A stretch of 64,000 bases of DNA, from assembly GCA_963693305.1 (NCBI GenBank), contig OY855912.1:10518501-10582500 (forward strand), written 5' to 3'. Of the stretch, positions 22,701 to 37,000 are shown one piece after another. Source of the stretch: Meandrina meandrites. Its lineage: Eukaryota > Cnidaria > Anthozoa > Scleractinia > Meandrinidae. The notes under the pieces are model-generated. The model did not search any database. It had not been told where the DNA came from and saw nothing but the letters and a program-made list of their open reading frames with translations. The stretch's first letter is position 1, and every line of letters begins with the position of its first letter. A program made the position numbers and the translations under genes.

Positions 22701-25159
22701 TTAAATCGGTCACGACCAGTTTTTCGAGAAAGTAAACACTTTCAATTTTCCGAGAAAGCCATTTACACGAAAGTTATTTTGTGTCTTTCAGAGAATGTTC
22801 TGAATATATAGAACTAAAAGCCAATTAAGAATCCCTCATATTCCTGTTATTTTCCCCGAAATCTTGCAAAGATCAGTGAAATCAAACGGATTCAGGTGAG
22901 TGTAAATACAAATATCGACTAAAATACGATTGACGTTTTGTCTGGTGGCTATTTAATAATCCAAGGGTCGGGCGATATAAAGATGATTTTGTAAACTCCC
23001 GATAATCAGTAGTCGTCTCGATCGCAAAAGGTAATTTATCGACCGGTCGCATTGATCGCTTTTAGGCCTTAAGAAAATACAAATTAATGACGGCAAGCAA
23101 GCCTGAGTGAGTTGCGTATACAAGGAGTATTTCAGTGATGTCCATGAGGAAATAATGATTGGAATTCGTCATTTAAAGCAAATTATCAAGCAGATACTAC
23201 CTTATAATTATTCCAATAAAGGGATATTTATTAACGGCTGTAACAAAAATAAAAGAAAGCACTTTAGAACAACCTGATTTAACCAATGTGCGGGGCGGAC
23301 GAAAAGAAATTATATGGCTTAAAGCGAAGTTGGAATCCAGCTGATCAGGATTATCGACACGAACAGGCCTAGCGAATGTAGGCATCTTTAAGAAAAACGC
23401 AGTCTGTCGTCAGATGGACATGCCAATGCGCAGATCATTTTTGTGTTATTTTTTTGTCATAAAAATACCTCTTGATCGTCGTGTTGGACTTTGTGGTCAT
23501 TCAGTCAGTCAGTCAGTGAGTCATGCATGTAAGCCACACCAATCAGATTACCGCATCTGAAAGTGCATCGTATGAAAGAAAATTTGTTTCCGCTTTGAGA
23601 ACGGCCATCTTTGTTTTTCTGCAAAACAGGAGGAGGTATTCACTTATTCACATTAATTCGCCATTTCTGGGGTGCATTTTAGGTTGTTTTATGTAGGTTT
23701 AACCGGGAAAGGTTCGGAATTCGTTATACCGGCACGTAGCGCTTTATTAGGCTTTGGTTTTCGCATTTCATGAGCAGGATTGCTTAGCCGCAGTGGTTTC
23801 TAAGTCGGGAACAATTATGTTGTAGTTACGGCAAGTTGGAACGACTGAGGACCTAGCGGACTGTCGAGTTTTGAAACTAACGATAGCAAGAACACATTTA
23901 TTTGTTGGAGAGTAATGTATGTTGGTATTTGTTGTACGTTTCAGTTTCAGATGTGTGCAGCTCGCTTTTGTTTCTAACACACGAGTACGTTTTAATTTAA
24001 ACTATGCCATCAGCGACTGCTCTTGTTCCCACGTACAAGAAAGAGATCAAAACGCTATTATCTACCCAAAATGTTACTGATTAAATAATTCTCTGTCGTT
24101 GATTATCTGCATGTTTGTCTATATTTTAAAAGGTCGGTATATTAGCTTGACATTTCTAAGAAAGAAAACTTTAAAATAATGCAAAAAGTTTGAGGGCAAA
24201 TGTTAAAGAATGCACATTTCATAAACAGTACGAACGCAATGTTCTTTGTACATGAATACGTGCTTCGTCTTTGCAGGCAATTAAGAAATCTTGAGCCAGT
24301 ATATGGATTTGTATATATTGGAAGGCAAAGAGATAGCCCTAAATAAAGGAATGTCTGTAACGTTTTGGCTGCAGTTAGTAATGTATAGAATCATAAAAAC
24401 GCTCGCCTGACTCGTTCAAAACTACTATGCCTGTTTCTATTAAAAAGAAACAAGTTAATTAAGAAAGTAACATTCACGTTTTTCGTTCATTTAAATTGAG
24501 AGACAGCGGTGAGTCTATTTAGAATGAATACATAAAAGAATTGTATTATATATTTTTATTCGCAATATAGCAAAGACGAGAATGAATTCTAATTAATGCA
24601 TGGCAATTTGTTTGACCTTGTATCATGATTATTCTTTCCCAAATGTAATTGTTTAATAACTGATACCTGAATGGGAAAATGTTCGCAATTTTCGCATTAG
24701 TTTTAGAATATTGTTTACTAAAAATGAGATAAGTGTTAAATCATCATGGCTTGAAACTAGCCAGTGCATGTCGAGGACTTGCCCGACAGAACAACAGTAC
24801 GTGCATGACCCTTTTTATCAAGTACAGTAAGTTATACTTAATTCACTCCAAGCACAAGGTATTTATTGATGCCATATTATCGCGATTAGTTCAATGCAAC
24901 TTGACTTGCCAATCATAGATGCTTCTAAATGCAAAAAGTTCTGGCTTTTCAAGCGAAACATAAGCATTATATAATACTTCTTTATTCGCGTTTTACCACT
25001 ATTTATGACAATCGTAACTTGAATACTTACAAGCAGGAGCCGGCCAGAAATTAACGCAATCTGACAAAACCGATAAGCAGAGCTATAGGAAATTTAGTTT
25101 GTTTTGAGCAAAACTATAGCTGTCTAGAAGTTTGAATAATATTAATATTCTAAATAGTA
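19719..25159. other. Intergenic region, left part
   Basis: About 5.4 kb between the stop of gene 1 and the palindromic element. It holds a 71-base TAGCCTGCGAA element (19790-19860), an AATAAA at 20797-20802 and poly-C at about 20692-20709. Short open frames (for example 21890-22255) have no recognisable domain, start context or splice support. No RNA gene recognised. Regulatory elements of gene 2 could lie here but none is convincing. Confidence 0.5.
19790..19860. mobile_element. 71-bp mini-element with TAGCCTGCGAA termini
   Basis: Starts TAGCCTGCGAACGC and ends GGTTCGCAGGCTA, an inverted pair sharing its first 11 bases with the Mutator-like element at 40626-41398. The flanking nonamers TCCCTATGG and CCCTTATGT agree at 6 of 9 positions, perhaps a decayed target duplication. 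Confidence 0.55.
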
Positions 25160-26447
25160 CGGTGGCCCACAAGTGCACACCAAATTTAAATCACTCACAC
25201 TATATTCAAATCACTCGCGCCGAATTCAAATCGCCCACACCAAAAATCAAATCTTCACACCGAATTCAAAAACACTCGCACCAAATTCAAATCGCTCACA
25301 CCGAAAATCAGATCTTCACACCGAATTCAAATCACTCACACCGAATTCAAAAACACTCGCACCAAATTTAAATCGCTCACACCGAAAATCAAATCTTCAC
25401 ACCGAATTCAAATCACTCAATTCAAATCACTCACACCGAATTAACACTTCCGGTCAGCGGTCTCGCCTACCTGCTTCGTAGGAACCTCATATATGGTATT
25501 TATAATGTACCCTAATATTGTAATCCTAGTATTCTTCAACAGCTTTGTTACTTTGCTTACTTCCGTTACTTCCGTTACTTTATTCACTTAAGATTCTTTG
25601 CAGATACTTTGCTTACTTGAGATACTTTGCTTAATTGAGATGCTTTGCTTACTTGAGATGCTTGGCTTACTTGAGACTCTTTGCTTACTTGAGTTACTTT
25701 GCTTACTTGAGACTCCTTGTTTACTTGAGATAGAAGTAAGTTTGCTTACTGAAGTAAGCAAAGTATCTCAAGTAAGCAAAGTAACTGAAGTAAGCAAAGC
25801 AACTGAAGTTTGAAGCAAAGTAACTGAAGTAAGCAAAGTAACTGAAGGAAGCAAAGAATCTCAAGTAAGCGAAGTATCTCAAGTAATATAAGCAGAGTAT
25901 CTCAAGTCAGCAAAGTATCTGCAAAGTATCTCAAGTGAATAAAGTAACAGAAGTAAGCAAAGTAACAAAGCACGTGAAGTATACTAGGATTACAATATTA
26001 GGGTACATTATAAATACTATATATGAGGTACCTACGAAGCAGGTAGGCGAGACCGCTGACCGGAAGTGAGTGATTTGAATTCAGTGTGAAGATTTGAATT
26101 CGGTGTGAGCGATTTAAATTTGGTGCGAGTGTTTTTGAATTCGGTGTGAGTGATTTGAATTCGGTGTAAAGATTTGATTTTCGGTGTGAGCGATTTAAAT
26201 TTGGTGTGAGTGTTTTTGAATTCGGTGTGGTTGATTTGAATTCGGTGTGAAGATCTGATTTTCGGTGTGAGCGATTTAAATTTGGTGCGAGTGTTTTTGA
26301 ATTCGGTGTGAAGATTTGATTTTTGGTGTGGGTGAGTTGAATTTGGTGCGAGTGTTTTTGAATTCGGTGTGAAGATTTGATTTTTGGTGTTGGCGATTTG
26401 AATTCGGCGCGAGTGATTTAAATTTGGTGTGCACTTGTGGGCCACCG
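25160..26447. mobile_element. Long palindromic element with internal minisatellites, TA-flanked
   Basis: Ends are exact inverted copies: CGGTGGCCCACAAGTGCACA at 25160 and its complement ending at 26447, each flanked by TA. Inside each arm is a minisatellite of units like CTCACACCGAATTCAAATCA (25190-25445 and 26065-26430, opposite orientation), then a shared segment (CCTACCTGCTTCGTAGG; CTAATATTGTAATCCTAGTA), then an 18-base minisatellite ACTTTGCTTACTTGAGAT (about 25590-25735) with its complement to about 25970. The whole unit folds back on itself around 25740. TA flanks fit a Tc1/mariner-type non-autonomous element. No protein is encoded. Confidence 0.8.
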
Positions 26448-28129
26448 TAAACATCGCCGTGGGAGGGTCGCGAAGCAAAAATTGTTCACTACAACATTCG
26501 GTTTAAGCTTAATTAACTCATCTTAACTGCAAATAATTCTCTAATTATTATTCTACATTATTAGCAATCTACAGAGCAAATAGAAATGCGAATAAACTAT
26601 AAGCTTACTGTAATTTAGGAATAAAGAGTTACTTTTCATCACGGCGATCACGGCACGAAAATAACGACCTGACCATGTTTTACGCAGGCGAGCAGCATAG
26701 ATGAATGAACGAAAAAATCAAAGTTGAACTCGTTTTATTTTTCGGCTTTCCTTTTCCATTAACAAACTCGATATTAATTAGATAATTAACATATATTTCA
26801 TTCACAGAAAGTCGAAGAAAGCTAACCTGAAGTTAACTGACATAAAATGTTCCTTTGTCGCTCTTCAGAAGCGATGTCAATCCGCCACGAAAATTTTGAG
26901 ACGACAATTGTCAGCTTTATGTTTGTCCGACGAATGCTGTGTTAATTTTTCAAAGTCGAGGCCGGACATCATTCGGCCGCTCTGTTCTTCATGTTGTCCA
27001 TTTTCTATCATCACTGTAGAGAGTTTTTTTGTATCTTGATTTCTCCTCTCGACAATTTTAAAAATTCCACAAAATCCGTCGGTAAACCCATACAAACTCA
27101 AATAGCGCGAAAATCAGGTACGACTTTTTCACTAGTGAAAAAACTCGTATCAGGCTTATGATTGGTCGTACGATTTTTTTTCACTAGTGACAAAAATCGT
27201 ATGACCAATAGGATTGCTTCTCATCAAAGAGGGACGATTTTTATTCGCAGCTTTTGTAATGAGTAAATCTCAGTACTCATATAATAAATCTGATAAACTA
27301 ATTGCGATACCGCATTTTATTGACGTCTTTCTGGTAGACAAAACTGTAAGAGAATAAACTGCGATAATATTTGTGTAATGTAAACCTTATTGCAATAACG
27401 TTGTCATAGAAAACATTCTGCGATTAGTCAGCACTTGAAAGGAGACCACCAGCTCATGTTTACAATGTACAAGACCAGTTTACTGTTTCAAAAATATGCC
27501 GCACAAAGCTGGATTGTTTGATTTACGAGATGCTGTACATCAGGAACATAAAACCAAAACTTAAAAATTGACTTTTGAAATTGACCCTATTCTCCCAGAG
27601 GAGAGTTAGGAATTAAGTCAGTAAGTCAAATATATCTTCACACCTTAAATATTTTCATTCCATTCTCCCTATATAGCTCCAACTCTGTAATCTAATTTAT
27701 CTTGATAATTATGGCATGGAGTCATCGAAACGTTCTTTTTCCTTGTCACTTATTTTTATTCTAACATAGAAAAAGGAAAATGGAAAAAGACAAATAGGAA
27801 TTAATTAGGTAAACAAACTACATTCCCGGCTGTTTAATAATTACCAAAGCATTCATCAGCACGCCGATATAATAACAGGTTTGACTATTGCTTTTCATAG
27901 TTATAATTCTGCACATTTAACATGGATTCCCTGTGAATGATATAAGCCATTAATGTTAATTAATTCTTTTTTCCTTGTTTTCATTTTTCTTTCAATTGCA
28001 ATTAAGTGTATATCACAGATTGAACAAAACTAATACCTTTCTAAAAGTTTGTTTACTGCGAACACGTCAGTCATTAATATTTTTTCGTGTAATGTATATC
28101 ACAGATTGCCTTAGTGATCTTACGGCACC
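26448..28129. other. Intergenic region upstream of gene 2
   Basis: About 1.7 kb before the start ATG. It contains a pair of CACTAGTG-centred hairpins (27118-27206) and a 15-base direct repeat GTATATCACAGATTG near 28008 and 28094, the second overlapping the likely 5' UTR splice acceptor of gene 2. I see no reliable TATA box or initiator. Confidence 0.45.
27118..27206. repeat. Two adjacent CACTAGTG-centred hairpins
   Basis: Two imperfect copies of a hairpin (TACGACTTTTTCACTAGTGA... and TACGATTTTTTTTCACTAGTG...), each ending in TCGTA, with GATTGGTCGTA and TCGTATGACCAAT as an outer inverted pair. They lie about 1 kb upstream of the gene 2 start. Confidence 0.55.
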
Positions 28130-31100
28130 ATGCCTCATGGCAAGAAGAGACACAAGTCTATCTTGCAAAGAAGGGAGAGGTAAGCTAGATTTTAACTTTT
28201 GGTTTATCCTGTTTTGTATCGGAGACACTCTCCACCGATATTAATCATTTTGGCTTTTTTTTACAAATTAAATTATATTTGTTGGTCATAGGTTTATACT
28301 CAGCTAATCATGTTCATCTAATTGGTTCCCAACTAGCATAAATTAAATAATTTGTGGCTCTGTATGTGTGTTTTTGGCTCTTGTATGCTTTCCTTTGATT
28401 CTAAAGAACCATGCATGACCATACACGTGAGTGTGACTCTTATAAACCAATTCCGTACACTGTCGTTGAAATAGCTACAGTACAAGGCTAACGCCAACAC
28501 AAAAAATAGAATTGACAGCGAAAACAAAATTTTAGTATACGAGCAGAGTCAGGGCTTCAAAGTCAAGTGGCGTCGTTATGTATTTATACCTGGACAACGC
28601 CATTTCATTCTTGCTGATTGGGTGTAACCACATTGTTTACTTGGTTGCATCCGTGTTTGTTTGTTTTGTTGTTCACTTGTTTGTTGGTTAGTTGGTTGGT
28701 TTCTTGTCACTACCTTTTTTGACAATTACTTTATGTTCAGAAATCAGCATGATGTATTACAACTTGTCGAGGTCGAGGTGGTAAGTCTTATTCTTCTTTG
28801 TGCCATTTTTAATGCTCAGACGGAGTCTTTAACAAACATTGACAGTAATCAATAATTAATAATTAAGTAAAGACTTTATCTAATGAGGGTAGCACTAGAA
28901 TAGCATAAAATACTAACAAACCAGTGACCCTCTAAATAATACACAGCAGGAAACCGAAAAATTATGTTACCTCCCCTTGGCAAGATGCAAAAGAAATCCG
29001 AGCAAAACCTGATAACACGAACTGAATATTTTTTCCGCCATAGTTCAATCCATTTCCTCCTTTCAGTAGTCCTCCTTCAGATGAGCTCCTGTCATTTTGT
29101 GAGGATTTCTGTTCTACAAATAAAACCATTTTACCGTTTTCAGTCAGACGACATTACAGTTATAAAGTCTAACCTTAACGATTCTACAAATCCTAAGGAA
29201 CTTTAATCACACGTAGGAAGAGCTGCAGTGATTGTATCTTTCACTCCTTCCTATGGTGATAAAAAAACAACAACAACTGGTTGCCCTATTTCCCTAAGAT
29301 GCTGGCGTATATGTGTTTCCATGCAAAAACTTTTATAGCCTTCTTATGCCACTTTTGCTTTACTGATTTCGTTCTCTGTTGGCTTCTATAGAATCCAGGT
29401 TTGCATTTCTTTATAAGTGGAGATTTACATTTTCGCATCGGAGATTTCTGCAGTGCCATACAAGATTTCAGCATAGCCTTGGCCATACAGGACCACATTT
29501 CCACGCCAGCTTGGCAACTGAGAGCAAATGCTTTACTCAGGAGAGCACAGTGTTTCTTTTCTCTAGTAAGAGTCTCACAGTTAATAATGTTGGAAATATT
29601 AACCATTTAAAATTTCTAGATCTTATGTAGCGTGTTCACATGACGTCACGACAGCCATATTTGTGTTCCAAAACAAAGAAACGGCGGCCATATTGGTGTA
29701 CCAAGCCATCTCACCGGGAATTAAAAAAATCGTCTTTTGTTTAGGTAAACCAATATGGCCGCTGGTCATGCAAGTGACGTGAGTAAATACGCTCTATTAC
29801 TCGTTCACTCGTTTAACTACGCTTTACTACTCCTTCAAGCCCTCTGCGTGCCTACACATCCAAGATGATGGTCGTAATATGCAGTCAGGCTAATATCGAT
29901 TCATGTATACCTTACTTATTATTCTAGTATTCTCATCACTTCTGGCCACGTGGTACAAAATTGTTACACTCAACAATATTTACTCAAACCAGTATCAAGA
30001 GGATACCCTTACTAACTTTATTAAACGGAATTAACCTAGGTTCAAAAATTTATTTCCCCATTTGCTGTAAATTAAACTTCTATTTAGTATTGCTGACGGG
30101 GCAAACAACATTGCGCAGGTGTTGAAATGCGCGTACAAACCTTTAGAATGCAAAATGGTGACACATCCTAAAAACGGTCAAGTGTATACGTCACAGATAT
30201 TCTATGTACTTCATAACGAATAGCTCGTCTTTATCTCCATTATTTTAGAAAAAAATACATTAATTAATTAATGCTGCACTTTTTACAATGCAAGCAAACT
30301 TCTGTTATCTGCTTTATCTAAACAGGGTGATCTAGGCAACTCTATACGAGATTGTACAAAAGGTTGGTACATTGAGTGTGCATTTCATTAAGTATAAATT
30401 TTATCAATTATTAGACAGTGCTATTGTTATGTCATGTCGATTGGCTAGAAGCACTCTGCTAATTCCAGATGGCCACTGTTCCATCGCGTTATATCTACAT
30501 AAAATGGTATTTATATGCACATAAGTATGACACACTTTTTGCAGACCATGGCTGTTATGCATGTCAAATGACATTACTTGACAAACGTGACGGCAGTTTG
30601 AGCGTCGACACTGAGCGACATGGCGGAGTCCGTGTATGCATTCAGTAATATTCCGTTCGTAAAACCTTACAACTTGCTCAAAAGTTTCAGTTCGATTTTG
30701 TCAAAAGTTTTAAATCCTTACTGTTTTCGCATGATGGCGAAATTATCAAAGCCTCGGTTTGTGTTATTCGCATTAACCTTCGGCTTTGGTAGATAACATC
30801 AGCTCGTGCTACAATAATGGTATCAAACGAATGCCCAATTATTGGCAAACAAGTTGCGGTCATTCTCTCGACTTAGTCACCATAGAAACAGTATAACCTC
30901 TGCTTATAACTTAAGAAAACGCTTGGTGACCTCAATTAGTTTAAACAATTGTGGGAAGAAGTTCAGAGCAACCTTCAATTTTAGAAATAAAAGTTCTTTT
31001 GGTGATCTTGTTGTTGTTATCAATGCTGATGTTGTTCTTGGTCCGGTCTACAGCCCTCAATCTCAGCAAAGAAATAGGTTTCCAAGAAGGTTTTTGTGGT

Positions 31101-34020
31101 GCTAGTTTGCTCAAGATAGTTACATTGGAGAAGATTGGTGATATTCGTGCTGCTTTTCAACTGGCGGTATTTCTAAAGACGTTAGATTTAAAGGTAATTT
31201 TGGAGAATAATATACTGGTAATAATTTATTTTATAAACTTAACGATAATCATCTTTTTATCTACCTACATAGCAATTTTCCAAAAGCTCGCAGTTTTTTT
31301 AATCGATCAACGCAGATAGTCAATTGATCAGGTTCTACGTGATACGTACGATCGAGCTTCAACGACACAGTTACGAAAGCAAGCTAAATTCCACATAAAC
31401 GGAGAGACAAATTTTCTGTATATTTCGCCTCAAAGATTAAAGTGGCATCCTTCCTTTTTCTGGATGCAGAAAAATAGTTTTCTCGGGCGACTTGTAACTC
31501 GATTTTTCGTTGGTTCAGGAATGATTGATATCCAGGAAAACTGTTTGAAATATTAATTTGTCATTAAGATACATGAAACGATTCTGGCCTATATACAGTT
31601 ATTTCATTTTCTTTCAAATATCGTTGACGTACATGTACTTCGGTTATAACTTTGCGGCGAATTAAACCTAGGGAGAGTTGTTGAAGTCCGTGACACATCT
31701 AGACATATATTTTTACTTTCATTACAAATTAATTGACACGATCTAATTATCATTTGAGAACGTAAATAATCCTTATCGACTTGTAGAAGCTTCAATTAAC
31801 CTACTAACAGTCTTCCTCTGCATATTTCAGAAGGCAAGTGCACATGTTGGCAGACTAAGGGAGAAGTTGAGACTTATTCTCCGAGAGGTATGGTATAGTC
31901 CTTCGGCATTCTAAGTGTGTTTACAGGGCCTGATCCTACAACTTTCCGAAGGTCGTTGCTATTCCCTCTATCAGACGCGCCTGCATGGGATCATGGGAAT
32001 CATATTCAACAAAACAAATCAAAGACTTGGCAACGTTGATTACAGCTACCATGATTCCCTACAGGCGCGTCTCATAGTGGGAATCGGGCATTCGCGCGGC
32101 ATCAGCAAACACTTTTTTTTATGCGGACCCGGATTGAATATATATCCGGCATATTTCTTATTTGCATTTTGTTTTGAGATTATAAGCAACTAAGCCGCAT
32201 CCACACGAACAAATTTTATGTGACGATATTTTTCTGACAAAAATATTTGCTCGTGTACGCGACGCGAAAAATGTTATGTTAAAAACTCGTTTCCATACGC
32301 GCCAGAAATGACTCTGAACAACGGAGATATGCATGACAACAAGGCGAAGTCACTGCCCACTTCTGAAACGGGTCATACACATGAGTAAACTTTCACTTTG
32401 TGGCAATTTTTAGCACATATGCTAAAAACAGCAAAAAAAAAAAATCAGCAAATTTGCTGTTTTTCAGCTTAAATACATGTGTTACATAAAAGGTAATGGT
32501 AGTCGATTTTGGGAAACATTTTAACAAGAAGATTAACAAAATAAAAGTTACTTGACGTTTCGACGACTTCATGCCGTCATTATCGAAAGTGAAATGTGAA
32601 AAGATTAACGTTAATCTTCTTGTTACATAAAATTGGAGCAAATTTTCTCATGTACACGAGCAAATAGAAATGGTCACATAACATTTGCTCGTGTGGGTGC
32701 GACTTATTGAAGGGGTTTTTGTAATATCCAGAATATCTTGGTCGATTCAAGTGTCATCCTCCGAAGCCGAACGGTGTTCCACACATGACATGTACACCCC
32801 TACCCCACTCCCCCAACCCCCTGTAGGCATGTAACCACACACTACGTATGCATGACACTGTCTGTAAGCACTAAAATTAAAGAAAGGCAGCCCAAGGTAA
32901 AATAACAAGAAATTCCTATGTAGAAATATAAGCGACCTTAAGATACAACGACGGAAAGTAGGAGGCCTAGTTGGCTCGAGTCCCGTCATGTCCACCGAAA
33001 ACAAAATACTTAAGAATATTTTCGTATAGGAAGTCTTTTTTGCCCTAGTTAAGGGATCTACTGCCAATATATCTCTGCATAACGCTTCAGGGAGTAGAGA
33101 AGTTCAGCTTTCTGAAAATTACAATAAACGTTCTAATATTGCCATTATAACCGAGCGAAAGGTAAACATCGAGTAGTATTAATATAACTAGAAACTGAAT
33201 AATTGTTATATTGCGCTTCCTTTAATCGACCATTCCTACAAGACGTCTTTAATAACTATGATTACATTAATTTACTTGTTCGTGGATTGCACGGAATCGT
33301 TAATGGCGGCGACGTAAACACAAACAGTAGGCAGTAAACATATTTATAAATATTTTTACCTGTTTCAGTTATAGTAAATGCAGTACGAAAACTGTTTACT
33401 TATCATCATGAGTATATCTTAAAATGGAATACGATTACAGCATTATATTTTCCAATCAAAACAAGACGAAAATATTCAGATCACGTTCTCGACATGGCGG
33501 TAAATCGACCTGAATGGCGTCCTCGACGAAGGACGTGAGTTGGGAGTTCTCGTGCGCATGACTGGTATTGCCAATCTTTTTTTCGGTAGCCGTCCTAATT
33601 CGTGACTTCCTGGTATTTAAGTTTCCTATTTTATACCCACACGGCATGAGTAACAAAATATCAGTGCATGTACCACGTTTCCCCTTTTTTATTTTGTTTT
33701 TCAGGAGCCAACCCTTGTCGATGATCTACGAGATAATCTTATGTCCACTGGAATTGAATTTTTTACAAACGGCTGTTTTAAAGAAGCTGCTGAAATTTTC
33801 ATTGAAGTTGTTCGCCTTGTTTGTGAGATTAATTTCGTCCGCGAAGCTCATGTATATCAAGCCAAATGCCATGTGAAATTGGTACGTTCCACGGTAGCTG
33901 TTCATGAATGTTTTGGTTATTAATTACTGCCGTAAGTTGAAATATGATTATTGAGTTACTTTGAACTTTCCTTAATTTATTAGGGTGAGTACCAAGAAGC
34001 AAAGGACAACTGCACGAAGG
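28130..34020 (+). CDS. Gene 2 exons 1-8: tetratricopeptide repeats
   Basis: The start ATG at 28130 has a CACC context and an in-frame TGA at 28115-28117, so translation cannot begin earlier; a splice-like AG at 28103-28104 suggests a 5' UTR intron. The basic N-terminus MPHGKKRHKSILQRRER is completed across the first intron. TPR-like helices: GDFCSAIQDFSIALAIQ, GDLGNSIRDCTKALNLS (crossing 30362/31054), GDIRAAFQLAVFLKTLDL, GCFKEAAEIFIEVVRL and GEYQEAKDNCTKVLERYP (crossing 34020/34530). The exons are small (37-177 bases) and I find them only because splice phases and the TPR pattern agree. TPRs form alpha-helical scaffolds for protein partners. No upstream promoter element is convincing. Confidence 0.82.
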
Positions 34021-37000
34021 GTACGCATCTTCTGAAATTTTACAATTTAAAATGAAAAAAATGCGGCTATTCTCATAAATTGACCTGCTTTACCCTCCTC
34101 AGCCTAGAATTTAGCACAAAGTCAACGCTTCCCCCTCCCCATGTATCTCCAAAAGTCTTAATTAAAGATGATTTCCAATTCATATTGCGCAATATAATCT
34201 TCGCCTGCAATGTTTATGTGAGTCTCACACGAAGCAATATTCTGAATGTTTACCATAGGCAAAATGAAAATCTCGGGATCAACTTGTCCTTTTCTTCATT
34301 ATTAAAGCGCGAGATCCTTAAAAACATTATTCAAAAACTCATTAGTAATTCATAAAGAGAACACAAAATAAATTAGTGTTTAATGAGTGTCTTTATATCT
34401 GGTAAAGACACGGTTAAACTTTACGTCCAATTTTCTAGGCCAAAATAACCCGAAATCTAAAACCATATAGTTCCTCTTTTGACGGAAGATCTTTTTTTCA
34501 CTTATCATATCTTTCTTTCATTTCGGTAGTTTTAGAACGTTACCCCGATGATGAAGAAGTGCGAAATCTTCTAGAGAGCATTAACACGAATATTCAGAAA
34601 CAAAAGAAAGGCAAAAAGGGCACAACAAAGAAAAATTCAAAAGCGGTAGGTACTGGTTTATGTTTGCCTGACCCTGGCGAAAATATTTTTAGAATATTCA
34701 AAGACCACACTACAAGCTTGCAACAATCCTGCAAAAATTCATGCCAGGATTCTTGCAAAGATCCTCAAGGATCCTCATGTTTATCCTGAAAAGAATATAT
34801 TCCAAGATCATGGTAAAATTTCATCAAATACCTGAGATTCTTGAACTAGCCTCATAAAGATCATATTCAATAATATTTGCTCACATCTCATAAGATCTTA
34901 TAAGATCTTAATCATATCGAGGATTTTTTAAGGTCTTCCTAAGTTAAAGATCCTTTATGGATCTTTTATGGATTCTTGACAGATGTTTCCAGATCTTAAA
35001 AGCCCTTATAAATAAAGATTTTCAAGGACTTTGTCGCCATGGGAATTACTGTTGATCGAATTCTTGCTTCCAATCCTTCTCATCTGCATGCTTGACGACT
35101 GACTGACCAACCGACCATCTGACCAACTCTCTGTCTCTTATTCCGGACGCCTGACTGATTGATCAATCGATCGATCCATTGATTGATTGTCAACTGATTG
35201 ACTGACTGACTGACTGATTGATTGATTGATCGATCGATCGATCGATCGATCGATCGATCGATTGATTGATTGATTGATTGATTGATAGAGTTTGCTTAAT
35301 TCAAAGTAGTGAAACAATTAACTTGCGATGATGAAAAATCCATCGAACATGTTTAAAACTAAAAAAATGCCTTTTTAGTTTTGAATTATTGTTTGCTTCT
35401 GTCCTGACTACTCAATCTTAACTTTGATTTTGCAGCCATTCAACCCTCCAGCACCTGTAAAATCAGTTGTCCCTCAAAAGAAAGTGGTACGCTTTTTATC
35501 TTAAAAAATAATGCAGAATTCAATTTTCAGTTTTATATTATCACAGTATTAATAATCAAATAATAATAAATAATAATAGTACTAATAATTTAATGCGCTT
35601 CCACTACTATATAAAAAATAGCGTTATATTATTCACCCCAAATACATTATTCTTCCATCGTTGGACCTTCGTTCATCCATTACCAACTTGGCGAGCACTG
35701 CAACACAGGCGGTTAAAGATTATCTTCCTTGCAAAAAGAAATAAAATTTAAAATCTAACATTTTTTTTTTTAATGAATATGCCCACACTACTTACAACAC
35801 TAAGACTACTTACAATACTAAGACTACTTACAACACACTACTTATGATACTAAGATACTTACACACATACTTTTGTCGCTCTACGAGAGTTGCGTTATAT
35901 TGTAGCGTGGCGTTCGCAACACGATATACAACACTGTGAGCAAGGTCAATCGCTGTCTTGTTTATACCAAAAATGTTTTTATTTTCTTTTTTTTATCGAA
36001 GAGAACACATCAAATATAACTGCCTCGTATGGCGATTTCGTGTTGAGTTAAACTTGACTTTTTAAAAAAAGCCATGAAAATTACTTTCATTCCAAAACGT
36101 CGGTTGAAAGTCTATGGCTACAGTGTTTACGAGAGTTTATATTAAATCCGTTGTCGGACACCGGAAATGGTACGCGACAAACAAATCACTTGGGTTTTGC
36201 TTCAACTCTCCTATTATTTTTTCTCGATTTATGATCTTTAATAGACGTCTCTCGAAAAGGCAAGATTACGTAACCTAAATGTTCTACCTAATCATATTTC
36301 ATCGCGACACCTTAATCAATGGACAGCCTGGATCGGGTTAACTGATAGCCAAGAGTCGGTAAAATATTGAACCGTTAGCTGAGAAACGCTACATTTTTTA
36401 ACTGATAGCAAAAAATTTCAAGTTACTGGATACAGTAGCCTGTCGATATTACTCACAAATACCCCACTCTTAGCAGAGTTAAACACTGACGAGTACGTTG
36501 CTATCCGTTACAAATAAGTTTGCGTTACTAGAGTTACGTGACCAGAAAGGCATGACTATCCTCCCGACTTCCTATCGACAAAACAAATAGCCTGCGAGCA
36601 GGCCCACCTTTGGGTACCCCGCCGGCTCGCTTCGCACGCCATTCGGCGCCGCTCATGTTTTTGACGCAAAGGTGAGGGTGTGCATGGGGTTAACTGTCAG
36701 CTGAGAAATGGCAGTTTTTTAACTGATAGCTGAGAAATGGCATATGTTCAGATAACAGTCAGCTGAGATGGTTGACCTTTTTCGCCTGGATACAGGTGGA
36801 AACAGCGTGGCTTTAACCCAAAAAATAATTTAAGCTCATTTTGCCATAAGTCCAGAAAAAAGTAAAATGTTATCGGATAGACAGCGTTACCTAAGTAAGT
36901 AACGCTAGCGTTACTTAAGTTGCGTTACTTAAGTAACGTAGCGTTACTTAAGTTGCGTGACCACGCCGACTACGCTCCCGAGAGGCCTTACTGTCGCTTT

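Noticed and set aside
25132..25481. CRISPR-like array or repeat protein of His-Arg-Ile-Gln units
   Set aside because: Units are variable, without spacers, and are part of an inverted transposon-like minisatellite in a eukaryotic genome.
32747..33067. Minus-strand open frame with a Pro-rich middle
   Set aside because: It resembles translated dispersed repeat and has no domain or splice support.
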